Part shown: positions 1 through 12,185 of the stretch, piece by piece
Position numbering within the stretch: the first letter of the stretch is position 1
How the letters are laid out: every line of letters starts with the position of its first letter
Origin: Chloranthus sessilifolius
Taxonomy: Eukaryota; Streptophyta; Magnoliopsida; Chloranthales; Chloranthaceae
Direction of reading: 5' to 3'
Length of the DNA: 64,000 nucleotides
Assembly (NCBI GenBank): GCA_021018995.1
Contig: CM037593.1
Coordinates: 44,343,810 to 44,407,809 of the forward strand
Made by a program: the position numbers and the translations under genes
The notes under the pieces: generated by a model
The model's input: the letters and a program-made list of their open reading frames with translations, nothing else
What the model was told of the DNA's origin: nothing
Databases searched by the model: none

Positions 1-479
1 AGGGTGAACTCTCTTGACCGGCGAGGGTGTATTGGGTATCAAACGTGAGGGATTTATCTGGAGTGTTAAACCACTAAGCGGGGGGTCGGGGAAATGCCCC
101 TTGAGACTTGTTCATCACTTTTTGGGTCCCTCCTTTCCGTGCCTAAAGGATACAAGGCTTTTTTGGGGTATTCTAACGCGCTCCCCAAGGGTTTTAAAGC
201 TTTTAAAAGTTCGATCACCCGTCTGATATACCTCCGGCATGAAAGCCTTCTCAAATATTGGATGGGATGGTTTTTTTCGGGATCATCACCATTAGGGTTG
301 CCGCCCTACTTGTAATCGGGATGGTTGTATCGCTGCCTAATTTCCCAACCCTTTTGTAAAATCTACCATCACAAAACTGATTTAATTAAGTCCCTTTGTT
401 CAATTTTAAGGGAGTTTTCCTTAGTTCAAAAATGGGTGGTAACAATCCCGTGCGTCCACTGTTAGAATATGATTCTAGG

Positions 480-720
480 TTAGCAAGTAACCTGCCAATC
501 GGCTAAGGTGCGTAAAATGATAAAAAAGAAAAAAAATGCTCAAGTAGACCTACCGATCGACTAAGGCGCGTAAATAATAAAAATATAAATACTCAAGTAA
601 GCCCGCCAAATGACTAAGTTGTGTAAATGATGAAAATGTAGGGGTAAGTGTAAAAAATACCGAATCGTAGGGGTAAGTATAAAAAAATACGAAATTGTAG
701 GGATAAGTATGCAAAAAATG
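480..720. repeat. Short tandem repeats in the Tat leader
   Basis: Three degenerate units of about 60 bp begin near 490, 548 and 606; each has a form of CCGATCGACTAAGG followed by CGTAAAT. A second short unit with GTAGGGGTAAGTATAAAAA recurs three times between 637 and 710. They lie in the non-coding leader of the minus-strand element. Confidence 0.6.
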
Positions 721-801
721 AAAAGTTAGTAAAAAAAGAAGCAAAATAAAAATGCATGCAAAACAAGGGCCAACACTTCAAGGAGAAGCTCTACAAGCTA
801 T

Positions 802-819
802 CCCCAGCGGAGTCGCCAT
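802..819 (-). other. Primer-binding site of the minus-strand Tat-type element
   Basis: On the minus strand, ATGGCGACTCCGCTGGGG follows the LTR end after three bases. This TGGCGACTCCGCTGGGG-type sequence is what I recall at the start of the internal region in plant Tat/Ogre elements. It fixes the orientation of the LTR and shows it is a 5' LTR rather than a solo LTR. The tRNA identity was not verified. Confidence 0.6.
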
Positions 820-822
820 CTA

Positions 823-2250
823 TGCAACCGTGGATTTCATCAATCTGTCATGACGATGCACTTAAAAAAAAATAGAGTCATCAATTAGAGCTTTTGGTGT
901 CCCGGGATACCTAAAATCAAGATCGTGTGCACCGAAGCGCTCGATTTGGCTCCGATCCGGTCTATGCCAAAGGGTATTGGGTAGGGGCTTCGGTTATCAA
1001 TTGGGAAGGTGTTAGGCACCCGATTGATCCACTCGTAAGCGGTCTCTATTATAGCCAAGTTTTAAAATAAAGTATAAAAATGAGCGACACTTCCTTTTGC
1101 CCAAAGGCACTCCAATCCTATTTGAGCTCCCCGTAATCACTAAAATTTCGACAGCGTAACGGCTCAAATTCTAAGACAGAGGAAAAACAAATAAATAAGG
1201 TAGAGGAATAGAGGGGAGAGCCAGAGCTCTCGGGCCCTTGTTGCTCCGCCATAGATATTCGTGTGGGTGTCGATTCCGATGAGCTTACGATAGCACAATG
1301 GTTAGAGCAAGGTTCTAACTTCAAAGGCTTGAAGGTTTGGAAGGCTAGGTATGAGGGTATGATAATGATCTAAGTTAAGGCTTCAAAGCTTTAGGAAGGT
1401 TGGATTAATGGTGGAGGATGTGATGGTAAGAGGGAGAGGATGGGCTTCAAAGCTTGGAAAGATTAGGGCTTGAAAATGGGGAGGGAATTCTCTAGAGTTT
1501 TCTCTCTCCTTTGGAGATTTTTCAAGTGGCTTAAACAAGAGGGAGGGGGGCCTCTATTTATAGATGGAGAGGTGATTGGAGGGGGTGCTTAAGTTTATAA
1601 TTGGTTTAGAAATTAGATAATGGTGAATCTAAGGTTTTTGAGGTTTTTAAGAGCTTAGAGAAGAGGGAGTTAGGTTTTAATGGCGGATGATGGGGTGATG
1701 ACTTAAGTGGCAAAAGGGTAGTTTTCAAAGCTTATTGGGGGCATAAGAATCCTAAGGAAACAAACCCCAAGCCTTGGGATGGTCCACAAGTCAAACCCCC
1801 AATTCAAAAATCAACCATTTTTAAGAAAAATTATTTTTTCTCAATTTTGAGAAGTTAGGGTCCGATTTTACAATTTCCTGTACAAATCCATATTTTTCAA
1901 ATTGCCATAACTTTTGATGTACAACTCCAAATTAGGTGATTCTTGGCTCGTTGGAAAGTTGGGAATCTATAATTTCCAATGGTAGAGTTCTTAGGTTGGT
2001 AAAACATCTGTGAAAATATTGGCACTCCTCTTTTCATCAGCTATTTTGATTAGTTTGAAACGAGTTCTATGGGCCTGTTTTAGGCTTTCTAAGGGTTTGA
2101 GAAGGTTAGGGTAATTTCCTAAGTGTTTGGGAATGGTTCTAAAGGTTAGATTAAGTTCTAAGGGTTTGAGAAGTGCTTTTGAAAGCTCGAGAGTTTGTCG
2201 TTCTCAAAGTATGGGTCGATCGGGCCTTGGGCCAAATTTGGGTGTCTACA
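823..2250 (-). repeat. LTR (about 1.43 kb) of the minus-strand Tat-type element
   Basis: On the minus strand the LTR starts TGTAGACACCC at 2250 and ends CCACGGTTGCA at 823. It aligns by eye over its full length with the plus-strand LTRs at 8025-9530 and 9630-11107. Examples are the block with CACTTCGG and CCGATTGA near 900-1030 and the TATAAATA box at 1562-1555. The five bases after it (2251-2255, AGAAG) would be one target-site copy; the partner is outside the window. Confidence 0.8.
1555..1562 (-). promoter_or_regulatory. LTR TATA box
   Basis: TATAAATA on the minus strand, at the same relative place as the TATA boxes of the two related plus-strand LTRs (8803 and 10433). It is probably the retroelement promoter. 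Conservation across three LTRs is the main support. Confidence 0.55.
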
Positions 2251-5200
2251 AGAAGTTAGGACATCTCCAGCCAGAATGGATGTTGAAAGTGAAGGATGAA
2301 GTCATTAAACAGTATAATGTCAGATTTCTCATGGTCTCCAAATACCTAAAATGGTTAGCGAATTTCATCCCGGTACTGAATAAGGATGGAAAGGTTCGCA
2401 TGTGCATTGACTTCATAAATCTTAACAAGTCGAGCCCGAAAGACAACTTTCCTTTGTCACACATCGACATCTTGGTCGATAACACTGATAGGCATGGGAT
2501 GCTCTCATTCATGGATGGATTCTCCAATTACAATCATATCAAAATGGCACAAGCAGATCAAGAGAAGATAATATTTATCACTCCATGAGCACTTTCTGCT
2601 ATCGAGTCATGTCGTTGAGTTAAAGAATGTCAGGGCAACATATCAAAGGGCCATGACAGCACTGTTCCATGACATGATGCACTAAAAAATTGAGGTGTAT
2701 GTTAATGACATGATAGCCAAGTCTCAGGAGAGAGGTGACCGTCTAGTGAACCTCCAGAATCTATTCGAAAGACTAGGGAAATACAGGTTGCGTCTGAACC
2801 CTTAGAAATGTGCTTTTGGTGCCATGTCAAGAAAGCAACTTAGCTTCATCATCAGTAGAAGAGGCATCAAAGTTAACCCAATCAAAGTGAAGGCTATCAT
2901 CAAAATGCCACCACCATCTACTCAAAAAGAAGTCATAGTCTTCTTGGGCAGAATACAGTAAATCAATCGGTTCATTACACAACTAACTCCTAAATGAACG
3001 CCGATCTTCAATCTACTAAGGAAAGATTTGCCCGTTAAGTGGAACGACGATTGTCAGGCAGCATTCGATCAAGTTAACTACTTATCCTCCAATTTTGGTA
3101 CCACCAGTACCCAGGAGACCGCTCTTAATGTATCTCTCCACAACGGAATTCTCGATGGGATGCGTCTTAGGGCAGCATGACGAAGCTGAAAGAAGAGAAC
3201 AGGCCATTTACTATTTGAGCAAGAAATTTACTGACTACGAGACACGTTATTCTTATCTAGAGAAAGCATGTCTGGCTCTCGTGTGGGCTACACAGAGGCT
3301 TCAGCAGTACTTGCTATCTCAGGCGGTTCTACTTCTATCGAGAATGGATCCTTTGAAGTACTTATTTGAAAATTCGACTCTTACTGGCCAAACAGTAAGT
3401 TGGCAGCTCCTCTTATTAGAATTCGACATCATGTATGTCACTCATAAGTCGATCAAGGGGTAAGCACTCGCTGATCATCTTGCCGAGAATTCCTTACCTG
3501 ACTATAAACCTTTGAGAATTGAATTCCCAGATGAGGACAACTTGTTCATGATAGAGGATGACATAGAGGAAGCAGAGGATTCCTAGGTAATACACTTTGA
3601 TGGGGCATCAAATGCTGAAGGCCAAGGAGTCGGTGTTATTCTGATCTTGCCAAAAGGTTCCCACATACCAGTCTCCATCAAGCTCAATTTCCTTTACACT
3701 AATAATATAACTAAATAGGAAGCCTGCGTAGCCAGCCTACAAGTAGCTCTGGACCAGAACGTAACTCATCTAAGGATATTTGGCAACTCACTGATCATAT
3801 GCCAAACCAATGGAAAGACGAGAAGTTGATCCCATACCATGAGCACCTGAAAGATCTAATCGCATGCTTCGATGATGTCACTTTCTCCTATGTCCTGCGA
3901 GCAAGAAATTGCTATACCGATGCACTAGCAACGTTGGCATTAATGGTTGAAATCCCTTATGGCGTCGAAATGAAATCGATCATGATCAGACAAAGAAATA
4001 AGCTAGCCTTTTACCTTTAGATCGAGGGATCTATAAAGTTAGATGATAAGCCTCCATGGTTCTCAGGTATAAAGAATTTCCTCGAAACTCGAGCCTTCCC
4101 TAAAGGTATGTCCAAGATGGATAGGTGGACCATCCAACGTTTAGCGGCAAATTATATCATTTATGGCAAGTGCCTCTACAAAAAATCATATAATAATATC
4201 CTACTCAAATGCCTAACTAAAAGCAAGGCGGCTAACATCATGAAAGAGATCCATAAAGGAGTATGTGGGGCCCACATCAAAGGGTATATGCTCGGTAAAA
4301 AGATCCTATGACAAGGATATTTTTGGACTAAAATGGAAACTGACTGTTGCAAGCACGTTCAAAACTGCTACAAATGCTAATAACACTTCCGTTTGATACA
4401 TGCTCCAGCCATAGATCTACATAGTATGACCACTCCATGGCCATTCGCCATGTGGGGCCTCAACGTCGTCAGAAAGGTTATTCTGAAAGCATCCAACAGG
4501 CATCAGTTCATCGTCATCGCCATTGAGTACTTCAGCAAATGGTTAGAGGCGACAGCTTACACAAACATTATGGCCAGTCATGTCGAGAAGTTTATCAAGA
4601 ATAATATTGTTTGCTGATTTGGCATGCCCAAGGACATCATCACCAATAATGGCACCAACTTTACGAACAAGCACATTAGAGCCTTATGTGAGCAGTACAA
4701 GATCAAACATTACCGCTCATCACCATATCAGTCGCAAACCAACGGAGCCATTGAAGCTGTTAACAAAATAGTTGTACATATTCTTGAAAAGATGGTCATC
4801 ACCTACCGAGATTGGAGTGAAATGTTACCATCCGCATTATGGGCCTATCGAGCATCAATTCGTACTGCTACAGGGACAACATCGTTCTCCCTTGTGTATG
4901 GAATTAAGGTCGTGCTACCAGTTGAGGTCGAAGTACCTTCCCTTCGCATCCTCATCGAGTCCGACCTGCTGGAAGCCGAGAGGGAGAGATCTCGTTTCGA
5001 ACAATTGAGCATGATCGATGAAAAGAAGCTTTAAGCTTTATGTCACACCCAAGCCTATCTGATGAGGATCGCGCGTGCTTACAATAAGCGTGTTCGCACT
5101 CGAGATTTGAAAGTGGGTGACACCGTACTCAAAAAATCTTTCCTTCTCTCCATGATGTTCCAAGAGGCAAATTCAAACCCAATTGAGAAGGGCCCTACGT

Positions 5201-5280
5201 CATCCGAGAGGTACTATCTGGATATGCGCTCTACTCGCCACTATGGACGGAGAATTTTTTTTCGAGCCCATCAACGCTAG
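2251..5280 (+). pseudogene. pol remnant: RT, RNase H, archaeal-type RNase H, integrase
   Basis: RT lies at about 2254-3080, with KDGKVRMCIDF, SPKDNFPLSHID and FMDGFSNYN recognisable. RNase H covers about 3095-3470, with YYLSKKFTDYETRY and the HKSIKG region. The second RNase H covers about 3590-3960, opening at HFDGASNAEGQGVGV. The integrase core and C-terminal region cover about 4108-5280, with FSKWLEAT, GMPKDIITNNGTNF and YHRSSPYQSQTNGAIE-like sequence. In a working element these parts copy the RNA into DNA and insert it. Here the reading frame is broken many times, so this is a fossil. The domain order is what places it in the Tat lineage. Confidence 0.85.
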
Positions 5281-8024
5281 ATACATGCGACGATTCTACT
5301 CTTAGTCTCTCGCGGCAAGGTAAGTATTGATAAGACGGATATGTGACTACTTAAGGATCTCATGAAAGAGGCCATCATTTCAAAGCCAAGTAGCCAAAAA
5401 GTGTCCCTAAATACTTATAGCCTTTTCTACCCAATTTGAGCATCTAGCCTTTCCTTCATTAGCCCCTCCCTGAAAAGGAAAAAGTTTATATACAAAAAAA
5501 AAAAAAGAGTTGCCATCAAAATCCAAAAAATTAGACAGGATGTCTGAAAAAAGCAAAAAGAAAAAAAAAATAGAAAAGAAAAGAGATAGAAAAATCATGA
5601 GGCGTGTACAGTAAAAACCCCTAAGAAAGAAGTGTATTACCGCCACTGGAACCCTATCAAGGAAACCTTTTAACCCAATTATACTTTCAAAATTCCTAGC
5701 TCACCCCTTTCAACTCGTGGCCACAATTTATCTCGAGAGAAAGCCCTCTTCAAGGTTTCTGAGCAGTCACAATATTCGTTTAGTCAATACGAGCCAAGCT
5801 AGGAGACAACACAGAACTCCATCCAACCGGCTATAACGGAATCGACGTCCATGTCATGGCCTTTGATTTTGAAAAGAAAAGAAAAAGAAAAAGAAAATAT
5901 ACAAGCTGAAAAGGCACTACGGATAAAAAGAGCGAGCTTGTCCAGACTAGGTGAAAACCTAAAAAGGTGCTTTGGGTAAGAATATAAAAACCCATGGACG
6001 CAGTGAAAACCTGAAAGGGCACTACGAATAAAAGCTCATATTAGGCACTGTGAGTAAAAAAGGTCGTAAAAGAAAAAAATAATAGTCATCAGTTACTCCT
6101 TTGGTCACGTGAAAATTACCTGGTTGCCAACTAGGCTGCTCAAGTTAGCTTAAATCGGGTCTTGACCAGGAATATCTTCATAACCGCACTGTCAAACGTA
6201 TGACCCAAGGCTAGGATAAAAGGTTAATTCAATCCAAAGGGATGGACGTTCCGACCTTGGAAATTCTGGACCTCACCTCGGTCCGACCGTATGAGTGGGT
6301 TCGGCTATGCTCAAAATGGGACCCTTTACTTCGCCTCATTGTTAAGGCATCAAATAAAAAAACAAGAAGAATAAGAAAAAAAAAAAAAAAGCAATAAAAA
6401 TAAGAAATTTTAAAAATCTAAAAAATATATACCCCTTCCATATACATATTTACAACATCGTACTTCCATCTCAAAATGAAGAAAAAGAACAAAAAAAAAC
6501 TAAAAAATATATAAATCCTGAAAAATGATAAAGTGTTGGTAAAAGTTGCTTCTTCTATTAATTAGGATATATATTTGTTATCTGTATAAATTAAAAATGG
6601 ACTGACATTTTCTTAAGAAAGTGCAGGAACATTAAATAGTCGAAAGCCTTGAGGCAGGCAACCTCTCGGCAATGGGCAGAGCAGAGGAAGCATCTCTAAA
6701 CTCGCATTGGTCTATTTAAAAAAAAATGGAAAAGCCATCATTTGAAAAAGAAAATTTGTGTTTATGTTGTACTTTTTGATGCACAGCTACATACATGCGT
6801 GCTTCAATAAGTTAAAATATTAATATTTTATCGGCAACGCAGCTGTGCTAAATTAATGTCCTAAGTCTAAGGTCCGCCTTAGATCTTTAGATCTTTCTTT
6901 AAACTAGGAGCAACGGGGTCAATCCCGGTCAAACGGTCAATGTTTCGATCGGGTTGACTCCACTGCTAAACCTTTGTTTTGAGCACTCCATTTTTGGATT
7001 CATGTGAACTTATGTATCTTAAACTTCAAATTCCTCAAAAAAGGGTCAATCGTTGGTTAAGACCAACCTGTCAAAAAGGAAATTACCTATCGAACGACTA
7101 TGTTCAAATATGCATTTCGAAGGACTCATTCTAGGGTGTAGGCTTTGAAACCTGTATTTTTACGGTATCCCTGTAAAATGTGCGCCTTGCGTCTGGGTAT
7201 CCATTGGATGATCGTTTGTTCTCGTAAATAGTAATCAGACAGGTTCTAGGTCGGGACTTCCATTCTCCTTTGTTCTTATTTGCCCTTGATGTATGCATGT
7301 TTTTACATAATTATTCGTTTGTAAGATCATCGTTGACGAAGACCAAGATTGAGTGCCTCCTTCGGTAGGCACCCAATTTTTACTAGATTTGTTTAGTATT
7401 ATTTGAAGTTGGATACTCTAGGTCATGTTGATCTAGGACACATTATCAAAAGTGGCACACACTCCCAAAAAGTGTTGCGACATCAATATTCGTTCCGCTA
7501 GGGTAGTTGTGCTAAATTAACTTTGGGGTCGATGAGTTCTCTCAAATACTTTGAACCCTCCCTCGTGTAGGGGAACCCATGGCCAATCAAATTGGAAAAT
7601 TAATGCCTCATGAGATTGGACACAAACTATTGGATCTTCGTGTCTTTGCTTTACGCAAATCTTTAAGTATGGGTCGATCACCCTCTCACTCGCAAGACTA
7701 TTTTATTTAGAATGAAACTTAAACATCGAACATCATCAATCATTTCACCATATCGATTATACCTAATAATGTCACTAAGCGCTTGGGGACCGATAGTTTT
7801 GAGGAAAGGAAGTTTTCCCAATCGTATGGGGCTCCGCTAGTTTCGATCTCGAGTGACGGACGTTTTCCCAAGTGTTAGGCATATGTCACTCTCTATATTT
7901 TCCTTTTTGATGTTTGAGGTTCACTTTGAATAAAGTGGACTCGTTAGCAGTTGCCTACGGCCTTTTCGGATGCCTCTTTCTTTGGCATCCGTTCATTAGT
8001 GATCGGATACCAAAGAGGAGCATC
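5281..8024 (+). other. Long non-coding 3' region of the plus-strand Tat element
   Basis: About 2.7 kb between integrase and the 3' LTR with no credible gene. It holds A-rich stretches (5490-5590, 6370-6520) and three loose repeats of a GTGAAAACCT and AAAGGGCACTACG motif around 5900-6060. Long 3' untranslated regions are common in Tat elements. The polypurine tract AAAGAGGAG lies at 8012-8020, just before the LTR. Confidence 0.6.
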
Positions 8025-8802
8025 TATAGACACCCCAAATTTGGCTCAAGGCTTGATCAACACGTACTTTGAGAAAGGGGCACCCCCTAGCTTTCAAAAG
8101 TACTTTCTGAACCCTTTAAACTTAATCCAAATCCATAGGAACCTTTCCCGGACCCTTAGGAATCAACCCTAACCCATAGAACCCTTCCCAAGCCCATTTT
8201 GAACCCTCCTGAGCAGTGAATGGAAAGAGAAATTCCAAAGTTTACAGATACATCTTCTAGAATTTAATCTTATACCTTTGGAAAGAGGATATTCTTATCT
8301 TTCTAATAAGTTAAGAATCGCATCAATCCGAGTTATATATCAAAAGTTATGGCAGTTTGAAAATTGGGCAGAAATGTAGGAAATTACACTAGCGTGTATA
8401 TTATATACGCTAGGCTAATTTTTGACTGAATTGGCTTCTTCCTTCAGAATTGAGCTCCAGAACGGGCTCTGGACTTCTCAGGGACACAATTCCTAAGCCT
8501 AGCGTGTATAATATATACACAAGGCATGCTAGGCTTAGGAATAGTATTTTTTTGAGAAAATGTCCGAGATTCATTTTTGGGATTTGACTTTTTGACCACC
8601 CCAAAGTTTGGGGTGGATTTCTTTAGAACCCTAGTACTCTTACTAGCCTGAACTATAACCCTATTGCCACCTAAACCCCCACCCTATCATCTACCATTAA
8701 ACCCAAGATCTCACATATCTAAGCCTTAGAAAACCTTAGATCCCCATTAGCTAATTGCTAAACCCATTATGACTTAAACCCTCCCCTAATCCTCTCATTT
8801 TC

Positions 8803-8811
8803 TATAAATAG
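8803..8811 (+). promoter_or_regulatory. LTR TATA box
   Basis: TATAAATAG, followed by the leader of the LTR transcript. The same box lies at the matching place in the two sibling LTRs. Confidence 0.55.
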
Positions 8812-9191
8812 AGAGCCACCCCTCCTTGCCTAAGGGCTTGAAAATTTTCCAAAAAAGAGAGAAAGCTTTAGAGTTCCTTCTCCATTTTCTAGCACTAAAC
8901 CGACAGAATTTCAGAACCCAAGTTTATCTTTTACACCCCTTTTTCCATCATAAATTCCTTAGGTTTGTCAATATCAAAGCCTTAGCATACCTCTCCTACC
9001 CTCTAGCTACCAGGCCCTAGAGGTTCAAACCCATTTTCCATCGGAACCTCACCGAAAGTGCATCCACGCGAAGGTCCACAATGGTGCTACAAGAGCCCGA
9101 GAGCTCCGACTTTCCTTCTATTCTTCTACCTTCTTTTTCTTTCCTCTCATCCTAGAATTTGAGCCGTCACGCCACCGAAATTTTTGTGATT

Positions 9192-9216
9192 GGGGGGGGG
9201 GGGGGGGGGGGGGGGG
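9192..9216 (+). repeat. Homopolymer run of 25 G
   Basis: The sibling solo LTR has only a short interrupted G run at the matching place (about 10797-10803). The length may be an expansion or an assembly or polymerase artefact. Confidence 0.9.
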
Positions 9217-9629
9217 ACTCAAATAGGATCATAGTGGCTTCGAGCAACGAGGAATGTCGTTCATTTTATTTCTTTTTTTATCAATTGTCCATTAGTAACG
9301 ACCGCTTACGAGCAGGTCTATCGGGTTTTTAACACCTTTCCGGTCAATAATCGAAGCCCCTACCCAAGAGCCTTTGGCAAAGACCTATAAATCGGTGTCA
9401 TATTTTTGCACTTCGGTGCTTACGTATTAATTTTTGAGGTATCCCGAGTTACCAAAAGCTCCGGGTGACGACTCCATCATTTTTAGAGAGTGTGCATCGT
9501 CGCGACGGACTCGCAAAGTCCACGGTTGCACATAACCTCTTCAAAATAACTTTTAATGTTAAAATGCCTAAATAGAAATACTTAATTTCTCTGATGGGCT
9601 AAAGGCAACCACTTTTACGATGGCATCGG

Positions 9630-11107
9630 TGTAGACACCCAAATTTGGCCCAAGGCTCGACTGACCCATATTTCGAGGTCGCGGCATACCCTCGAGCTTT
9701 CAAAAACACCTCCCGAACCCTCAGAATTTAACCCAAACCCTTCGGAACCTTCCCAAAATCTTAGGAATCAACCCTAACCCATATAACTCTTCGCAGACTC
9801 GTTTCAAACCCAACCAGAGCAGTGGGTGGAAAGAAGAGTGACAATGTTTTCATTGAAATCTGCTGAGACCAAGGCCTATACCATTGAAAAGTAAAGATTT
9901 CTAGCTTTCCAACGAGTCAAGAATCGCCTGATTCCGAATTGTACATCAAAAGATATGTCGATTCAAAGATTGCAAGAATATGTTAAAATTTGGCTAGGCG
10001 TGCATAGTATGCATGCCCGGCCAAATTGTAGCCAATTTTGGTTGCGCATGCATATTATGCATGCCTAGCCAAATTGGCTAAAACTGAGCTAGGCTCCCCA
10101 CGGGTCTTCACTTCCAAAACCCTTTTGGCCTAGTTCTTAACATAAGCATGCATATTATGCACACGTTCATTAAAATTCAATTTTTTTGCAAAAATGGCGA
10201 ATTTCAACTTTGGGTTTGACTTTTGGGCCACCCCAAAGTTTGGGGTGGGTTTCTTTAGGACCCTAGTACCCCAATAGCCCCCTTTATCACCTTATGTCAC
10301 TTAAAATCCCACCCTATCATCTTCCATTAAAACCCAATTCCCACCTATCTAAGCCTTAGAAAACCTTAGATCTCCATTACCTAATTGCTAACCTAATTAG
10401 GACCTTAACCCCTCACTAATCCCCTTTCCTTCTATAAATAGAGCCCCCCCCCGTGGGGGAACTTGAAAATTTTCAAAAAGAGATAAAACTCTAGAGAATT
10501 CCCTCCCTCTTAATCCTCTAATCTTTAGAACTGAAGTTCTTCCCTCTCACCCTTAGCCTAGATCATCATCATCATTCCTAACCAAGCTCATACTATACCC
10601 CCTAGCCATAGCAAGCTAGAACCCCTCCCTAATCCTTTGTGCTATAGAAAGCTCGCGGTGTTGCTCTCACGCGAAGATCCAATTACGGTGCTACAAGGGC
10701 CCAAGAGTTCCGGCTCTCCCTTCTATTCATCTACCTTCTTTGCTTTTCCTCTATCGTAGAATTTGAATCGTTATGCCGTCAAAATTTCGGTGATTGCGGG
10801 GGGCTCAAATAAGACCAGGGTGCCTTTAAGCAAGAGGAACTGCCGTTCGATTTTAATTTTTTATTACATTTGCCTATAGTAGAGACCACTTATAAGCGGG
10901 TCAATCGGGTATCTAACACCTTCCCGATTGATAACCGAAGTCCTTATCCAAGAGACTTTGGTATAGATCGGTAATCTGAAGTCATATTTTGCACTTCGGT
11001 ATTTATAATATTATTTTGAAGGTATCAGCACCCGAAAAGCTTCAGGTGGCAACTTTATTTTTTTGAGCGCATCGTCGCGACAGATCGATGAGATCCACAA
11101 TTGCGCA
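9630..11107 (+). mobile_element. Solo LTR of the Tat-type family, with perfect target duplication
   Basis: A 1478-bp LTR starts TGTAGACACCC and ends TTGCGCA. It is flanked by ATCGG at 9625-9629 and ATCGG at 11108-11112. No primer site follows it and no polypurine tract or coding region belongs to it, so it is a solo LTR left by recombination between two LTRs. A TATA box (TATAAATA) is at 10433-10440. Imperfect palindromes built on GCATGCATATTATGCATGCC-like sequence lie at about 9995-10075. It inserted about 100 bp downstream of the older Tat element's 3' LTR. Confidence 0.9.
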
Positions 11108-11112
11108 ATCGG

Positions 11113-11384
11113 GTTGAGTCGACTTGATACCAACCCGCCTGACTTGGGATTTTGTCTGGTCAAGCACATAAATTTGATTTGTTGGGTGCGATCCACCGTC
11201 AGACACAGAATTACAACTTAATGAATGCAACAGAGGTTCATAGTTACCTTCGATTCAAGCTAACTTAATCCAAAGCTTGATTTCGATGTACAGAGAGAGG
11301 AAGCATTTGACCTGACCTTTGAGTTGGATCAGGTTGACGACTCATGTTGCACATAAATCCTTATTGTACAGTGTATATGCATGG
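11113..11384. other. Unassigned spacer
   Basis: About 270 bp between the solo LTR and the start of the duplicated kinase-upstream segment. I recognise no gene or repeat in it. Confidence 0.5.
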
Positions 11385-11884
11385 TTATCTAACTCTATTT
11401 CAAGAGCCTTGCGACAATTTATCCCCATTCACATATAATCTCCAGATCATAAGTCTTGCAAGCATGAAAGAGGTCGACTATTACGACTGCCTTTAAACAT
11501 ATTAGTCCATGAATGTCCAGTTACAGGCCACGTGCCAGACATGTTTTATTAGTCCAAGTAAGTCAATTAGGAGCCCATTATTTACCATGTATCAGATCAA
11601 AACTTAAGTCTATTAGAAGACTAACCATCCTATTGGTGCACTTTAATTTCAGAGCACCTTTCAACACACCATTTCGAATCGCACAATATAAAAAAATAAT
11701 GATAATCAATTTTGCTTTAGTAATGTTAATAAATGTCTAAAATATCTATCAATTATAAAAAAATATGCTTATAGCAGCTTTTCGGCGCATACAAATTATT
11801 CCTAATTTTGTGTTTCTTTAGTTAATGGTCGCTCTATTCGTGTCTACCCAATTTTTGAGGGTGTCATTGCTATCCACTGAAGGC

Positions 11885-12185
11885 ATTGAATCAATGATGG
11901 AGATTGGTTTTTATCCCAATCTTCCACACGATTGATCTTGAGTGATGAGCGTATTTCAAATGATCAAATTTTTATTCCACATGACACAAATCTCAAAAAG
12001 TGACTCAAAAATCAGATAGCACACATTACGCTCAAACGTGATTTTAGTAGGATCACCTTCTGAGATCTATGTCATATGGATAAAACCATGATCGTTCGAT
12101 GGTAAGCCATGGTCTATAGATCAATCATCTGGAAGATTGGGATTGAAACTGGTCTCCATCCTCTAGTTTAATGTAGTCAACCGTT
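11885..12185. repeat. Foldback repeat (MITE-like), copy in duplicate A
   Basis: The two arms are imperfect inverted copies: GATGGAGATTGG and CCCAATCTTCCACACGATTGATC on the left, GATCAATCATCTGGAAGATTGGG and CTCCATCCTC reversed on the right. The centre has GACACAAATCTC and GCTCAAACGTGAT. A related copy sits at the matching place in duplicate B, so this insertion predates the duplication. The ends are too diverged to give a target duplication. Confidence 0.6.

Larger units (their letters stand above)
1..2250 (-). mobile_element. Minus-strand Ty3/gypsy Tat-type element, 5' LTR and leader (continues off the left edge)
   Basis: Read on the minus strand, this is an LTR (2250 down to 823), a primer-binding site, then about 800 bp of untranslated leader. 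The LTR terminus reads TGTAGACACCC and matches the start of the LTR at 9630 and the near-identical start at 8025, so three LTRs of one broad family lie in this window. The body of the element lies left of position 1, so its state cannot be judged. Its right end abuts reverse-transcriptase coding sequence of a plus-strand Tat element, so it appears to have inserted there. Family assignment rests on the primer site and LTR similarity; the coding region is not visible. Confidence 0.75.
2251..9530 (+). mobile_element. Plus-strand Ty3/gypsy Tat-lineage element, 3' part only in window
   Basis: Order on the plus strand: reverse transcriptase, RNase H, a second (archaeal-type) RNase H, integrase, a long non-coding 3' region, a polypurine tract and a 3' LTR. 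The second RNase H between the first RNase H and integrase is diagnostic of the Tat/Ogre group. The upstream half (5' LTR, gag, protease, start of RT) is separated by the minus-strand insertion and lies off the left edge. The element is old and heavily broken, with roughly ten or more breaks in the visible coding part. Confidence 0.85.
8025..9530 (+). repeat. 3' LTR (about 1.5 kb) of the plus-strand Tat element
   Basis: It starts TATAGACACCCC, a variant of the family terminus TGTAGACACCC, and ends CCACGGTTGCA. It is collinear with the LTRs at 823-2250 (inverted) and 9630-11107. It contains a TATAAATAG box, a run of 25 G at 9192-9216, and imperfect palindromes around TATATTATATACG near 8395-8525. 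The polypurine tract just upstream identifies it as a 3' LTR. Confidence 0.8.

Noticed and set aside
5281-8024. An extra protein-coding gene in the Tat 3' region
   Set aside because: Only short frames in low-complexity sequence; no domain or splice pattern supports a gene.
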